From Amycolatopsis balhimycina FH 1894 (GTDB lineage: Bacteria; Actinomycetota; Actinomycetes; Mycobacteriales; Pseudonocardiaceae): a stretch of DNA of 64,000 bases. The stretch lies in the NCBI RefSeq assembly GCF_000384295.1, contig NZ_KB913037.1:5094868-5158867 (forward strand), written 5' to 3'. The notes below the pieces were generated by a model, which saw only the letters and a program-made list of their open reading frames with translations, did not search any database and was not told where the DNA came from. Each line of letters starts with the position of its first letter. Position 1 is the stretch's first letter. Positions 50,111 through 59,224 of the stretch are shown here, one piece after another. The position numbers and the translations under genes are program-made.

Positions 50111-50659
50111 TCAGGTCGTCTCCGGCCCCTGCCGTTCGGCTTGTTCGTGCGCGATCAGCTCGTTGAGCCAGCGCACCTCCCGCTCGCTGGTCTCCAGCCC
50201 CAGCCGGTGCAGCTCGCGGGTGTAGCGATCGATCCTCTCCTCGGCCCTGGCCAGCGCCGCCCGCAAACCCTCACGCCGTTCCTCGACGCGGCGGCGGCGG
50301 CCCTCGAGGATCCGCATCCGCACGTCGGCCGGGGTCCGCGAAAAGAAGGCCAGGTGGACGCCGAAACCCTCGTCGTCCCAGGTCTGCGGCCCGGCGTCGC
50401 CGAGCAGCTCACCGAAGCGCTCCTTGCCCTCCGCGGTGAGCTTGTAGACCCGCCGCCCGCGCCGCGACCACGCTCGGTCGTCGGCCTCGTCCAGCTCTTC
50501 GACCAGGTACCCGGCCCGCAGCAGCTTGCGGAGGGTCGGGTACAGCGAGCCGTACGAGAACGTGCGGAACGTGCCGAGCGTCTCGTGCAGCCGCTTGCGC
50601 AGCACGTACCCGTGCATGGGCGCTTCGTGCAGGAGACCGAGGATCGCGAACTCCAGCAC
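50111..50659 (-). CDS. PadR family transcriptional regulator
   Basis: A 182-aa PadR protein. The winged HTH is at the N-terminus: LLHEAPMHGYVLRKRL, then FSYGSLYPTLRKLLRAGYLVEE and VYKLTAEGKERF. The C-terminal half (residues about 100-180) is a long dimerisation coiled coil. GTG 50659 has GAAGGGGG 6 nt upstream. A TATCG-CGC-CGATA inverted repeat beside its predicted -10 could be its own operator. Synteny with mycobacterial Rv0047c supports a link to ino1 expression. Confidence 0.9.
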   Translation of the reverse strand: MLEFAILGLLHEAPMHGYVLRKRLHETLGTFRTFSYGSLYPTLRKLLRAGYLVEELDEADDRAWSRRGRRVYKLTAEGKERFGELLGDAGPQTWDDEGFGVHLAFFSRTPADVRMRILEGRRRRVEERREGLRAALARAEERIDRYTRELHRLGLETSEREVRWLNELIAHEQAERQGPETT

Positions 50660-50740
50660 ACCGCACCCCCTTCCGGGAACAAACCGAGACGACGGGCGTT
50701 GCTCCGAACGATCGCCTCGATCCAACCTACTCAGCTACTA

Positions 50741-50753
50741 TATCGCGCCGATA
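50741..50753. promoter_or_regulatory. Candidate operator in the padR promoter
   Basis: TATCG-CGC-CGATA is a 5+3+5 perfect inverted repeat immediately overlapping a minus-strand TATAGT -10 (50737-50742). A regulator bound here would block padR and ino1 transcription. PadR autoregulation is the simplest reading. Confidence 0.45.
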
Positions 50754-50904
50754 CATCGAAGTGGCGAAGCTAACCCTCTCTGACTGCTCAGTGTGGGCGA
50801 AATTCACCGGAGAGTTATCGAACGTCCGGCGTGTCCGCCCCGGTCAGCGAGCCGGTCGCGCTAGGGGGCGTGGACGGCACAGGAAGAGCCCGTACTCTGT
50901 CCTG

Positions 50905-51300
50905 GTGATTAACCAGCGGCAGGTCGTGGACTACGCGTTGCAGCGCCGTGCGCTGCTCGCCGAAGTCCGCTCCGGGCGCGTCGGCGGCTATGAAGCCTGC
51001 GACGCGAGCCCGTACCTGCTGCGGGCGGCGAAGTTCCACGGCCGGGCCGGTGACCTGCCCTGCCCGATCTGCCGCCAAGAGCCGCTGACCCTCGTGTCCT
51101 GGGTCTACGGTGACGAACTCAAGCACGTCGCGGGCTCGGCGAGGTCCCCCGAAGAGCTGGCCAGGATGGCCGGCCTGTTCGCCGAGTTCACCGTGTACGA
51201 CGTCGAGGTGTGCCGGGCGTGCCATTGGAACCACCTGGTGCGGTCATACGTCCTCGGCACGGGGGAACCGGCCGGTCCACGAAGGACCGCAGGCCGGTGA
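50905..51300 (+). CDS. DUF5318 zinc-ribbon-like protein
   Basis: A 131-aa protein equivalent to mycobacterial Rv0049, which also lies just upstream of ponA1. It has a CPIC pair and a later CRACH segment, probably one zinc site. It begins VINQRQVVDYALQRRALLAE. GTG 50905 follows TACTCT (50893-50898) by 6 nt, indicating a leaderless start; the longer frame is not needed. The function is unknown, but conserved linkage to a class A PBP suggests an envelope-linked role. Confidence 0.85.
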   Translation: MINQRQVVDYALQRRALLAEVRSGRVGGYEACDASPYLLRAAKFHGRAGDLPCPICRQEPLTLVSWVYGDELKHVAGSARSPEELARMAGLFAEFTVYDVEVCRACHWNHLVRSYVLGTGEPAGPRRTAGR

Positions 51301-51367
51301 GCTGGAACACAACCGCTGCAGAGCGCAGAACGGCACCCCACCGGGCGCCGGTCTGGGAGGCCCATTC

Positions 51368-54100
51368 GTGAACGACGACCGCAACCGCTCCTGGCCCGGC
51401 CAGGAGCCAGATGCACCTCGCCGTGCCCAGTCAGGCCCGTGGCCGGGGGAGGACCCCGGACCGGCATGGCCCGGCGAAGAAGCCCCCCGCCGTCCGCAGC
51501 GCGGCACACCGCCCCGGGGCAACCCGCGCGGCGGCGGCTCGCCCGAGTGGCCATCCGGCGACGAAGGCGGTCCCCAGTGGCCGGCTGATGAGGCGCCACG
51601 GCGTCCGCAGCGCACCCGCCAGCAAGGCGTTCCGCAGCGGCGCCCGGTCCCGCCGCCCGGCCAGCGCCCGGGACAGGCCGCGCCCGGCTCGCCTCCGGAG
51701 GGCTTCCGCCAGCCGCCGCCGGGACGCCGTCCGCCGGCCCCGCCGCCCGAGCGCGAACCGGACCTGATCACCCACCACGCGCACAACGGCACCGACGACA
51801 TCGGCCGCGACCCGTATGACGACGGCTACGACGACGCCGCCTTCAACGAGTTCGCCGACGACGTCGAGCCCCAGGAGGAGCTCGACGAAAAGGGCAAGAA
51901 GGTCCTGACGCCGGCGCAGCGCAAGAAGCGTCGGTGGAAGATCATCCGGCGGGTGTCCTACGCCTTCGTCGGGCTGTTCTTCGTGGTCCCCGCGGTCGCG
52001 TTCGTCATCACGTACTTCCTGGTCGACGTGCCGACGCCGGAGAGCATCAAGTCGCTGCAGAACCAGGCGGTCACCTACTACGACGCCAACAACCAGGTGC
52101 TGGGCCGGGAGCTGCCGCCGAGCGGCGACCGCCAGCTGCTCAAGCCGGGCGAGGTGCCCGAGGTCGTCAAGCACGCGGTGTACTCGGCGGAGGACGCGAC
52201 GTTCGAGACCAACTCGGGCTTCGACGTCACCGGCATCCTGCGCGCGGTCTTCAACCAGGTGACCGGCGGCCAGGGCGGTGGTTCGACCATCTCCCAGCAG
52301 TACATCAAGAAGGCCACCGAAAACGACGCTCCGACGCTGACCCGCAAGTGGACCGAGCTGGCCAAGTCGTTCAAGATGAACAACCAGCAGTCCAAGGAAG
52401 AGATCATCACTTCCTACCTGAACATCGTCTACTTCGGACGCGGGGCGAGCGGTGTCCAGGCGGCTGCGAAGGCCTACTTCAACAAGGACGCCAAAGACCT
52501 CAACGCCTCCGAAGCCTCGTTGCTGGCCGGCCTGATCCAGGGCCCCAGCAAGTCGGAAAACCAGGCGTACGCCCAGAAACGCTGGACGTACGTGATGGAC
52601 CAGATGGTCGCCAACAAGTGGCTGCGCGCGGATGAGCGGGCCACCGCCCAGTTCCCGACGCCGATCCCGAAGAACGCCAACAAGGAGCAAAACTCGGGGA
52701 AGATGACCTACCAGCTCCAGCAGCGGATCAAGGACGAGCTGGCGGCGAAGGGCTACGACGAGAACAAGCTGTTCTCCACCGGCGCCAAGATCTACACGAC
52801 GATCGACCCGGCGGCGCAGGCCGCGGCCGAACAGGCGTCCCAGGAAGGCATGAAGGGCCAGACGGACGAGAACCTGCTCAACGCGCTGGTCGCGGTCAAC
52901 CCGAAGAACGGCGGTGTGATCGCCTACTACGGCGGGCCGGAGCTGGTGAAGGACGCGGGAGGCAAGGACCAGATCGGCCAGGACCGGGCGAACCAGGCGA
53001 GAAACCCGGGTTCGGCGGTGAAGCCGTTCGACCTCACCGCGTTCCTCAAGATGGGCAAGGGTCTCGGCGAGACGTTCGACGGTACGAACAACCGGTCGCT
53101 GGGTGGCCGCGTCGTCCGGAACGCGGGTGACAGCACCAGCTGCGGCCCGCAATGCACCGTCGCCACGGCGATGGAGATCTCGGCGAACACTGTGTTCTAC
53201 GACATGGTCCTGAACGTGACGAAGCCGTCGCGGGTCGCGGAAGCGGCGAAGGAAGCCGGGGTCAAGGTGGCGCCGAACGGCAAGAGCGTCCTGTACACCG
53301 ACGACGCCAACATCTCCCTCGGTGGTGGTGGCACGGCCATCACGCCGGAGGACATGGCGGCCGGGTACGCCTCGTTCGCGAACGGCGGCACGTACCACGA
53401 GCAGCACTTCGTCGCGAAGCTGACGAACGCCCAGGACGAGGTCGAGTTCGACGAAAACAACGTCAAGACCAACCCGGCGTTCGACGACGACGCTTCCAAG
53501 AGCCAGCAGATCGCGGGCAACGTCACCGAGGCGCTCGTGCCGGTCATCGACCACTCGAAACTCAAGTGCCCGAGTGGCCACGAGTGCGCCGGCAAGACGG
53601 GTACGCAGCAGTACACGGCGAAGGACGGCGACCCGAAGGCGTACGGCGAACGCAACTCCCAGACGTGGATGGTCGGGTACACGCCGTCCGTGTCGGCCGC
53701 GGTCTGGGTCGGCGGCGACGGCAACAAGCCGCTGCACGACCCGAAGAACAAGCCGATCTTCGGGGCGACCGTCGCCGGTCCGACGTGGCAGAACTTCATG
53801 AACCTCTACCTCAAGGGCAAGCCGGCGGAGAAGTTCGACAAGGTCGCGGCGATCGGCAAGGACGTCAACGAGGTGACCACGACGCCGACGAAACCGCCGG
53901 ACACGCCGACGACGCCGACCACCCCGACGACACCGACCACCCCGCCCAGCACGGAGTCGTCCGCTACGTCGTCCGAGACGACGTCGAGGACCCGGACCTC
54001 CCGGCCCGGCCCGACGCCGCCGATCATCGACCCCGGGAACGGCAACAACTCGGGTGGTGGTGGCGGGCTCCTCTCCCGACCGGGTCCAGGACCCGGCTAG
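51368..54100 (+). CDS. Class A penicillin-binding protein 1 (PonA-like)
   Basis: A 910-aa bifunctional peptidoglycan synthase. A Pro/Arg-rich cytoplasmic tail of about 190 residues precedes a transmembrane helix (about 198-219). The GT51 glycosyltransferase domain (about 240-420) has AEDATFE and GGSTISQQYIKKA. The transpeptidase domain has Ser549 in SAVK, SAN at 605-607 and KTG at 743-745. A Thr-Pro repeat tail (PTTPTTPTTPTTP) follows. GTG 51368 has GGAGG 7 nt upstream. It lies 67 nt after the DUF5318 gene, as ponA1 does in mycobacteria. It is the first of three tandem paralogues. Confidence 0.93.
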   Translation: MNDDRNRSWPGQEPDAPRRAQSGPWPGEDPGPAWPGEEAPRRPQRGTPPRGNPRGGGSPEWPSGDEGGPQWPADEAPRRPQRTRQQGVPQRRPVPPPGQRPGQAAPGSPPEGFRQPPPGRRPPAPPPEREPDLITHHAHNGTDDIGRDPYDDGYDDAAFNEFADDVEPQEELDEKGKKVLTPAQRKKRRWKIIRRVSYAFVGLFFVVPAVAFVITYFLVDVPTPESIKSLQNQAVTYYDANNQVLGRELPPSGDRQLLKPGEVPEVVKHAVYSAEDATFETNSGFDVTGILRAVFNQVTGGQGGGSTISQQYIKKATENDAPTLTRKWTELAKSFKMNNQQSKEEIITSYLNIVYFGRGASGVQAAAKAYFNKDAKDLNASEASLLAGLIQGPSKSENQAYAQKRWTYVMDQMVANKWLRADERATAQFPTPIPKNANKEQNSGKMTYQLQQRIKDELAAKGYDENKLFSTGAKIYTTIDPAAQAAAEQASQEGMKGQTDENLLNALVAVNPKNGGVIAYYGGPELVKDAGGKDQIGQDRANQARNPGSAVKPFDLTAFLKMGKGLGETFDGTNNRSLGGRVVRNAGDSTSCGPQCTVATAMEISANTVFYDMVLNVTKPSRVAEAAKEAGVKVAPNGKSVLYTDDANISLGGGGTAITPEDMAAGYASFANGGTYHEQHFVAKLTNAQDEVEFDENNVKTNPAFDDDASKSQQIAGNVTEALVPVIDHSKLKCPSGHECAGKTGTQQYTAKDGDPKAYGERNSQTWMVGYTPSVSAAVWVGGDGNKPLHDPKNKPIFGATVAGPTWQNFMNLYLKGKPAEKFDKVAAIGKDVNEVTTTPTKPPDTPTTPTTPTTPTTPPSTESSATSSETTSRTRTSRPGPTPPIIDPGNGNNSGGGGGLLSRPGPGPG

Positions 54101-54107
54101 CGGCTCC

Positions 54108-54143
54108 TTCGGGGCCCTCCGCGACCACGCGGAGGGCCCCGAA
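54108..54143 (+). terminator. Terminator between PBP1 and PBP2
   Basis: TTCGGGGCCCTCCGCG pairs perfectly with its complement (16 bp, ACCA loop), 8 nt after the PBP1 stop. It indicates that PBP2 has separate transcription. Confidence 0.8.
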
Positions 54144-54202
54144 CCGGTTCCGGGGTGATCATTCCGGCAACCCGCCGGGTTCACGCGCGTCCCCTCCTCT
54201 AG

Positions 54203-54227
54203 AGGGACGGCGATCGTCGCCGTCCCT
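54203..54227 (+). promoter_or_regulatory. Hairpin in the PBP2 leader
   Basis: AGGGACGGCGA-TCG-TCGCCGTCCCT is a perfect 11-bp stem ending 9 nt before GGAGG of PBP2. It may affect mRNA stability or ribosome access. Confidence 0.45.
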
Positions 54228-54245
54228 GCGCTCACTGGAGGACCC

Positions 54246-56720
54246 GTGCCCGACGATCGATCCCGCTCCTGGCCCGGCCAGGGTCCCGATCCGCGCCGTC
54301 GTGGGCCGTCCGCACCACAGGGTCCCCACGGGCAGGTCCCCCACGGCCAGGTCCCCCGCCGCCCGGTGCCACCGCTGCCCGGCCGTCCGCCGCAGCCGCC
54401 CCCGCGCTCCTACCGGCCCGAGCCGCCGCCGATGAGCGGCGGTCCGGAGCTGATGACGCACCACGCGTACGAGGAGCCGTCCGGCTACGACGGCCCGTAC
54501 GACGAAGACGGCGTCGAGCCGCCGGACGACGGCAAGCCGGTTCTCACGCCGGAGCAGCGCAAGAAGAGACGCTGGAAGATCATCCGGCGCGTCTCCTACG
54601 CCTTCGTCGGGCTGTTCCTGGTGCTGCCCGCGATCGCGTTCGTCATCACGTACTTCCTGGTCGACGTGCCTTCGCCGACGGAGGTCGCGCAGAACCAGAG
54701 CCAGGCGGTGACCTACCTCTTCGCCGACGGCTCGCCGATGGGCAAGGACGTCCCGCGGGGCGGCAACCGGGTGCTGCTGACCCCGGAGCAGATCCCGGAC
54801 ATCATGAAGCACGCGGCGATCGCGACCGAGGACGACTCCTTCGAGACCAACTCCGGCTTCGACATCGGCGGCCTGCTGCGCGCGGTGTACAACCAGGCCA
54901 CCAGCGGGGTCGGCGGTGGTTCGACGATCTCGCAGCAGTACATCAAGAAGGCCACCGACAACGACGCGCCCACGCTGACGCGCAAGTGGACCGAGCTGGC
55001 CAAGTCCTTCAAGATGAACCAGACGTACGAGAAGAAGGACATCATCACCGCGTACCTGAACATCATCTACTTCGGGCGCGGGGCGTACGGGGTCGGCGCG
55101 GCTTCGCAGGCCTTCTTCCACAAGGACGCGAAGGACCTGAGCTTCTCGGAGGCCGCGCTGCTGGCCGGGCTGATCCAGAAGCCGGGCCGGTCGGAGAACG
55201 ACAAGGTCGCGCACGACCGCTGGACCGTCGCGCTCGACCGGATGGTGAAGAACAACTACATCAGCGCGGCCGACCGCGCGGCGGCGCAGTTCCCGACGCC
55301 GATCCCGGTGGAAGACAGCAAGCAGCAGGCAGGCGCGCCGCCCGCGTTCATCGTGCAGCAGGTGAAGGACGAGCTGGCCGCACACGACATCCCCGAAGAC
55401 CGCTACTACGCCGGCGGCTTCCAGGTGCAGACCACGATCGACCCGAAGGCGCAGCAGGCCGCGGAAAAGGCCGGCACCGAAGCGCTCGAGGGCCAGGTGG
55501 ACGACAACCTGCTCAACGCGCTCGTCGCGGTCGACCCGAAGACCGGCGGCGTGCTCGCCTACTACGGCGGCAAACCGATCGTGCAGGTCAACGGGCAGGA
55601 CCAGGCCGGGCGCGACTGGGCGAACACCCCGCAGAACCCGGGCTCGTCGATGAAGCCGTTCGACCTCGTGGCGTTCCTCAAGATGGGCAAGGGCCTCGAC
55701 GCGACGTTCGACGGCTCCAACAACCGCGTCTTCGACGGCCGCACCGTGCGCAACGCCGGCCCGAGCAGCAGCTGCTCGCAGCAGTGCACCGTCGCCGACG
55801 CGATGATGCGCTCGGCGAACACCGTGTTCTACGACATGGTGCTCAACCAGACCAAACAAGGACCGGTCAAGGAAGCCGCCCGCCAAGCCGGCGTGAAGAC
55901 CAAGGAGGACGGCGGCCAGTCGATCATCTCGACGAAGGACAACAACATCTCCATCGGCGGTGGCGACACCCAGATCACGCCGCTGGACATGGCGGCGTCG
56001 TACGCGACCTTCGCGGGCGACGGCGAACGCCGTGACCGGCACTTCGTGCTGAAGGTGACCAACGCGCAGAAGGAGGTCGCGTACGAAGCTCCGAAGGACG
56101 GCAAGGCGGCGTTCGACAGCGACGCGGACAAGAGCAGGCAGATCGCCGGGAACGTCACCGAGGGCCTGAAGCCGGTCATCGACTTCTCGCACCTGCACTG
56201 CCCGGCCGGCCACGAGTGCGCCGGCAAGACCGGGACGCAGCAGCACGCGAAGGTCGCGGGCGAGCCGTCGTGGGCGGCGAACACGAACTCGCAGACGTGG
56301 ATGGTCGGGTACACCCCGTCGGTCTCGGTGGCGGCCTGGGTCGGCGGCGACGGCAACAAGCCGCTGCACGGCAAGAACAACTCGCCGATCTACGGCGCCA
56401 CCATCGCCGGCCCGATGTGGCAGAAGTTCCTGTCGCTGTACCTGGCGGGCACGAAGGGCGAAGGGTTCGGCAAGGTCGACCGCATCGGCAGCGAGGTGGC
56501 ACCGCCGCCGTCCTCCGACGTCGCGACGACCACGGAATCGACGCCGACCAGCGAGAACAACGGCGACGAAGGCGACAACCGCGACCACAACGGCCGTGGC
56601 CACGAAGACGGCAACTCCAGCCAGCCGTCGACGTCGAACACGCCGAAGCACCCGAAGCCGCCGACGTCCTCGAAGGAGACGCCGACCTCGGGCGACAACC
56701 CCGGCAACCAGGGGCCGTGA
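54246..56720 (+). CDS. Class A penicillin-binding protein 2
   Basis: An 824-aa paralogue of PBP1. The cytoplasmic tail is shorter (about 115 residues); the transmembrane helix is at about 119-140. GT51 motifs are ATEDDSFE and GGSTISQQYIKKA; transpeptidase motifs are SSMK, SAN and KTG in CAGKTGTQQ. The C-terminal extension is low complexity, first Ser/Thr then Asn/Asp/Gly and Pro. GTG 54246 follows GGAGG by 4 nt. It is separated from PBP1 by a terminator and a leader hairpin, so expression may differ. Confidence 0.93.
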   Translation: MPDDRSRSWPGQGPDPRRRGPSAPQGPHGQVPHGQVPRRPVPPLPGRPPQPPPRSYRPEPPPMSGGPELMTHHAYEEPSGYDGPYDEDGVEPPDDGKPVLTPEQRKKRRWKIIRRVSYAFVGLFLVLPAIAFVITYFLVDVPSPTEVAQNQSQAVTYLFADGSPMGKDVPRGGNRVLLTPEQIPDIMKHAAIATEDDSFETNSGFDIGGLLRAVYNQATSGVGGGSTISQQYIKKATDNDAPTLTRKWTELAKSFKMNQTYEKKDIITAYLNIIYFGRGAYGVGAASQAFFHKDAKDLSFSEAALLAGLIQKPGRSENDKVAHDRWTVALDRMVKNNYISAADRAAAQFPTPIPVEDSKQQAGAPPAFIVQQVKDELAAHDIPEDRYYAGGFQVQTTIDPKAQQAAEKAGTEALEGQVDDNLLNALVAVDPKTGGVLAYYGGKPIVQVNGQDQAGRDWANTPQNPGSSMKPFDLVAFLKMGKGLDATFDGSNNRVFDGRTVRNAGPSSSCSQQCTVADAMMRSANTVFYDMVLNQTKQGPVKEAARQAGVKTKEDGGQSIISTKDNNISIGGGDTQITPLDMAASYATFAGDGERRDRHFVLKVTNAQKEVAYEAPKDGKAAFDSDADKSRQIAGNVTEGLKPVIDFSHLHCPAGHECAGKTGTQQHAKVAGEPSWAANTNSQTWMVGYTPSVSVAAWVGGDGNKPLHGKNNSPIYGATIAGPMWQKFLSLYLAGTKGEGFGKVDRIGSEVAPPPSSDVATTTESTPTSENNGDEGDNRDHNGRGHEDGNSSQPSTSNTPKHPKPPTSSKETPTSGDNPGNQGP

Positions 56721-56781
56721 ACCACGGTGGGCCGCGGCACGTGTGCCCTCAGAGGGGACTGCGCCCGCAGCCCACCGTGGT
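56721..56781 (+). promoter_or_regulatory. Long inverted repeat between PBP2 and PBP3
   Basis: ACCACGGTGGGC (56721-56732) and GCCCACCGTGGT (56770-56781) are perfect complements 37 nt apart, with an internal GGCA-CGTG-TGCC hairpin. The outer stem ends 15 nt before GTG of PBP3. It could end PBP2 transcripts or control PBP3 translation. Confidence 0.5.
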
Positions 56782-56796
56782 AACCGAGGACGGCCC

Positions 56797-59190
56797 GTGA
56801 ACAACGACCGCACCCGCACGTCGCCTGGCCGGCAACCCGATCCACGTCGTCGTACCCGCCGACCGGTGCCCCGCGCCGGGCTGCTGGGCGCCGAGCCGGA
56901 GCTGATCACCCACCACGCGCACAACGGCACCGAGCCGGAAGATCCGCCGACGGTGCCGATCATCCGGCCCCGCCCGGGTCAGCCGCCCGCCCGTCCGCGC
57001 CCGGCCACCGCGCAGGACCTGCGGAAACGTCGTTGGCGGCGGATCCGGCGGATCTCCTACGTCGTCGCCGGCTTGTTCTTCGCCGTCCCCGCGATCGCGT
57101 TCGCGATCACCTACTTCTCCGTCGACGTCCCCTCGCCGGAAACGGTCGCGCAGGCGCAGGGCCAGGCCGTGACCTACCTGTTCAGCGACGGCACCGAGAT
57201 GGGCAAGGACGTGCCCGCCGGCGGGAACCGCCAGCTCCTGGCCCCGAACCAGATCCCGGACGTCGTCAAGAAGGCGGTGATCGCCACCGAGGACGCGTCG
57301 TTCCAGACGAACTCCGGCTTCGACGTCACCGGCATCCTCCGCGCGGCGTACAACCAGGTCACCGGCGGTTCCGGCGGCGGGTCGACGATCTCGCAGCAGT
57401 ACATCAAGTACTCCTCCGGCGACGACGACCCGACCCTGACGCGCAAGTGGGTCGAGCTCGCGAAGTCGTTCAAGATGAACCAGACCTACGAGAAGGCGGA
57501 CATCATCACCGCCTACCTCAACATCATCTACTTCGGCCGCGGCGCCTACGGGATCGAGGCCGCCTCGCAGGCCTTCTTCGGCAAGGACGCCGGGCAGCTC
57601 GACTACTCCCAGGCCGCGCTGCTGGCCGGGCTCATCCAGCAGCCGGGCCGCTCGGAGAACACGGCCGTCGCGACGAGCCGGTGGACGACGGCGCTGGACC
57701 GGATGCTCAAGAACGGTTATCTGACGCCGGCCCAGCGCGCGGCGGCGAAGTTCCCGGCCCTGGTCCCGCTGCGGGAGAGCAAGCAGGCCGGTGCGCTGAA
57801 CCCGTTCATCAAGAAGCAGGTCAAGGCCGAGCTGGCCGCGCAGGGCATCGACGAGAAGCGGTACTACTCCGGCGGGTTCCAGGTGTTCACCACGATCGAC
57901 CCGCAGGCGCAGCAGGCGGCCGAGAAGGCGATGGCCGAGGGGATGGCCGAGCAGACCGACGACCGGATCCTCGGCGCGATGGTGGCCGTCGACCCGAAGA
58001 CCGGCGGCGTGGTCGCCTACGACGGCGGCGACCCGATCGTGAAGGGCCCGAACGGCGAGGACCAGGCCGGGCGCGACTGGGCCGACGAGCCGCACAACCC
58101 CGGGTCGTCGATGAAGCCGTTCGACCTGGCGGCGTTCCTCAAGCTCGGCCGCGGCCTCGACGCGCGGTTCGACGGCACGTCACCACGGACGTTCCCCGAC
58201 GTCCCCCAGCCGGTCCGCAACGCCGGCGACAGCAGCAGCTGCTCGCAGCAGTGCACCGTCGCCGAGGCGATGCAGCGGTCGACGAACACGGTGTTCTACG
58301 ACATGGTGCTCAACGTGACGAAGCCGTCCGGGGTGGCGGAAGCCGCGAAGGAGGCGGGTGTCCGGACCACCGACAACGGCGGCCGCAGCACGCTGTTCAC
58401 CGGCGACAACAACATCTCGATCGGCGGTGGCGGCACGCAGGTCACCGCGGCCGACATGGCGTCGGGGTACGCGACCTTCGCCGCGGGCGGCGTCCAGCAC
58501 GACCGGCACTTCGTGCAGAAGGTGACCAACGCCAACGGCGAAACCGCGTACGAGGCCAAGGTCCGCGGGACCGACGCCTTCGCGGACAACGACACGGCGA
58601 AGAGCGCGCAGATCGCCGGCAACGTGACGGCGGCACTGGCGCCGGTGATCCAGTTCGCCCGGCTGAGCTGCCCGGCCGGCCACGAGTGCGCCGGCAAGAC
58701 GGGAACTCAGCAGCACACGCCGCAGAACGACGAACCGCCGTCGGCGGCGAACGCGAACTCCCAGACGTGGATGGTCGGCTACACGCCGTCGGTGTCGGCC
58801 GCGGTCTGGGTGGGCAGCGACGGCGACAAGGCCCTCCGCGGCCCGGGCGGCGCCCCGCTGTCCAGCTCGACGCTCGCCGGCCCGATCTGGGACCGCTTCA
58901 TGCAGCTCTACCTGGGCGGCAAACCGGCGGAACGCTTCAACCGCGTGGCGGCGATCAGCTCGCCGCAGGACCGGGTGCAGGTGCAGGTCCAGCCGGACGA
59001 AGACCAGCAGCAACAACAGCAACAGCAACAGCAACAGAACTCGGTCCAGTTCGGCGACGGCGGCAACCGGCAGCAGCAACAGCAGCAGCTCGACCAGCAG
59101 GAGCAGTTCCGCCAGTTCCAGCAGCGGTTGCAGGAGCTCCAGAACCAGCAGAATCAGCAAAACCAGCAGCGCGGCCGAAGGAGGCCGTGA
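56797..59190 (+). CDS. Class A penicillin-binding protein 3, Gln-rich tail
   Basis: A 797-aa paralogue. Cytoplasmic tail about 85 residues, transmembrane helix about 88-107. GT51: ATEDASFQ and GGSTISQQYIKYS. Transpeptidase: SSMK, STN in place of SAN, and KTG. The end is a striking Gln-rich region with 11 consecutive Gln and further QQ runs, finishing RGRRRP. GTG 56797 has GAGGA 7 nt upstream. The altered SxN residue and polyQ tail mark it as the most divergent of the three. Confidence 0.92.
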   Translation: MNNDRTRTSPGRQPDPRRRTRRPVPRAGLLGAEPELITHHAHNGTEPEDPPTVPIIRPRPGQPPARPRPATAQDLRKRRWRRIRRISYVVAGLFFAVPAIAFAITYFSVDVPSPETVAQAQGQAVTYLFSDGTEMGKDVPAGGNRQLLAPNQIPDVVKKAVIATEDASFQTNSGFDVTGILRAAYNQVTGGSGGGSTISQQYIKYSSGDDDPTLTRKWVELAKSFKMNQTYEKADIITAYLNIIYFGRGAYGIEAASQAFFGKDAGQLDYSQAALLAGLIQQPGRSENTAVATSRWTTALDRMLKNGYLTPAQRAAAKFPALVPLRESKQAGALNPFIKKQVKAELAAQGIDEKRYYSGGFQVFTTIDPQAQQAAEKAMAEGMAEQTDDRILGAMVAVDPKTGGVVAYDGGDPIVKGPNGEDQAGRDWADEPHNPGSSMKPFDLAAFLKLGRGLDARFDGTSPRTFPDVPQPVRNAGDSSSCSQQCTVAEAMQRSTNTVFYDMVLNVTKPSGVAEAAKEAGVRTTDNGGRSTLFTGDNNISIGGGGTQVTAADMASGYATFAAGGVQHDRHFVQKVTNANGETAYEAKVRGTDAFADNDTAKSAQIAGNVTAALAPVIQFARLSCPAGHECAGKTGTQQHTPQNDEPPSAANANSQTWMVGYTPSVSAAVWVGSDGDKALRGPGGAPLSSSTLAGPIWDRFMQLYLGGKPAERFNRVAAISSPQDRVQVQVQPDEDQQQQQQQQQQQNSVQFGDGGNRQQQQQQLDQQEQFRQFQQRLQELQNQQNQQNQQRGRRRP
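59005..59037 (+). repeat. CAG/CAA microsatellite encoding polyglutamine
   Basis: Eleven CAG or CAA codons in a row lie in the PBP3 C-terminus, with further CAG-rich tracts at about 59071-59160. The mixture of CAG and CAA limits slippage. Such repeats can vary in length between strains. Confidence 0.8.
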
Positions 59191-59218
59191 CCTCGGAGCT
59201 GGGGGTCACCGAGGTCAC
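59187..59218 (+). terminator. Terminator after PBP3
   Basis: GTGACCTCGG pairs with CCGAGGTCAC (10 bp, 12-nt loop) and includes the PBP3 stop codon. It lies 6 nt from the end of the convergent oxidoreductase gene. Confidence 0.6.
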
Positions 59219-59224
59219 GGCCGG

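Noticed and set aside
53900..53950. ACC/CCG repeats at the end of PBP1 as a non-coding repeat
   Set aside because: They encode a Thr-Pro linker in frame, common in secreted or cell-wall proteins.
54159..56963. A 934-aa open frame antisense to PBP2, and similar long frames antisense to PBP1, the PhoX region and dynamin 1
   Set aside because: At about 70% G+C, frames opposite real genes stay open by codon bias. The translations are Arg/Gly/Val-rich without domain features, while the other strand encodes clear families.
58998..59170. CAG-rich tract as a CRISPR-like or tandem repeat array
   Set aside because: The units are codon-sized, in frame, and encode Gln within the PBP3 C-terminus. There are no spacers.
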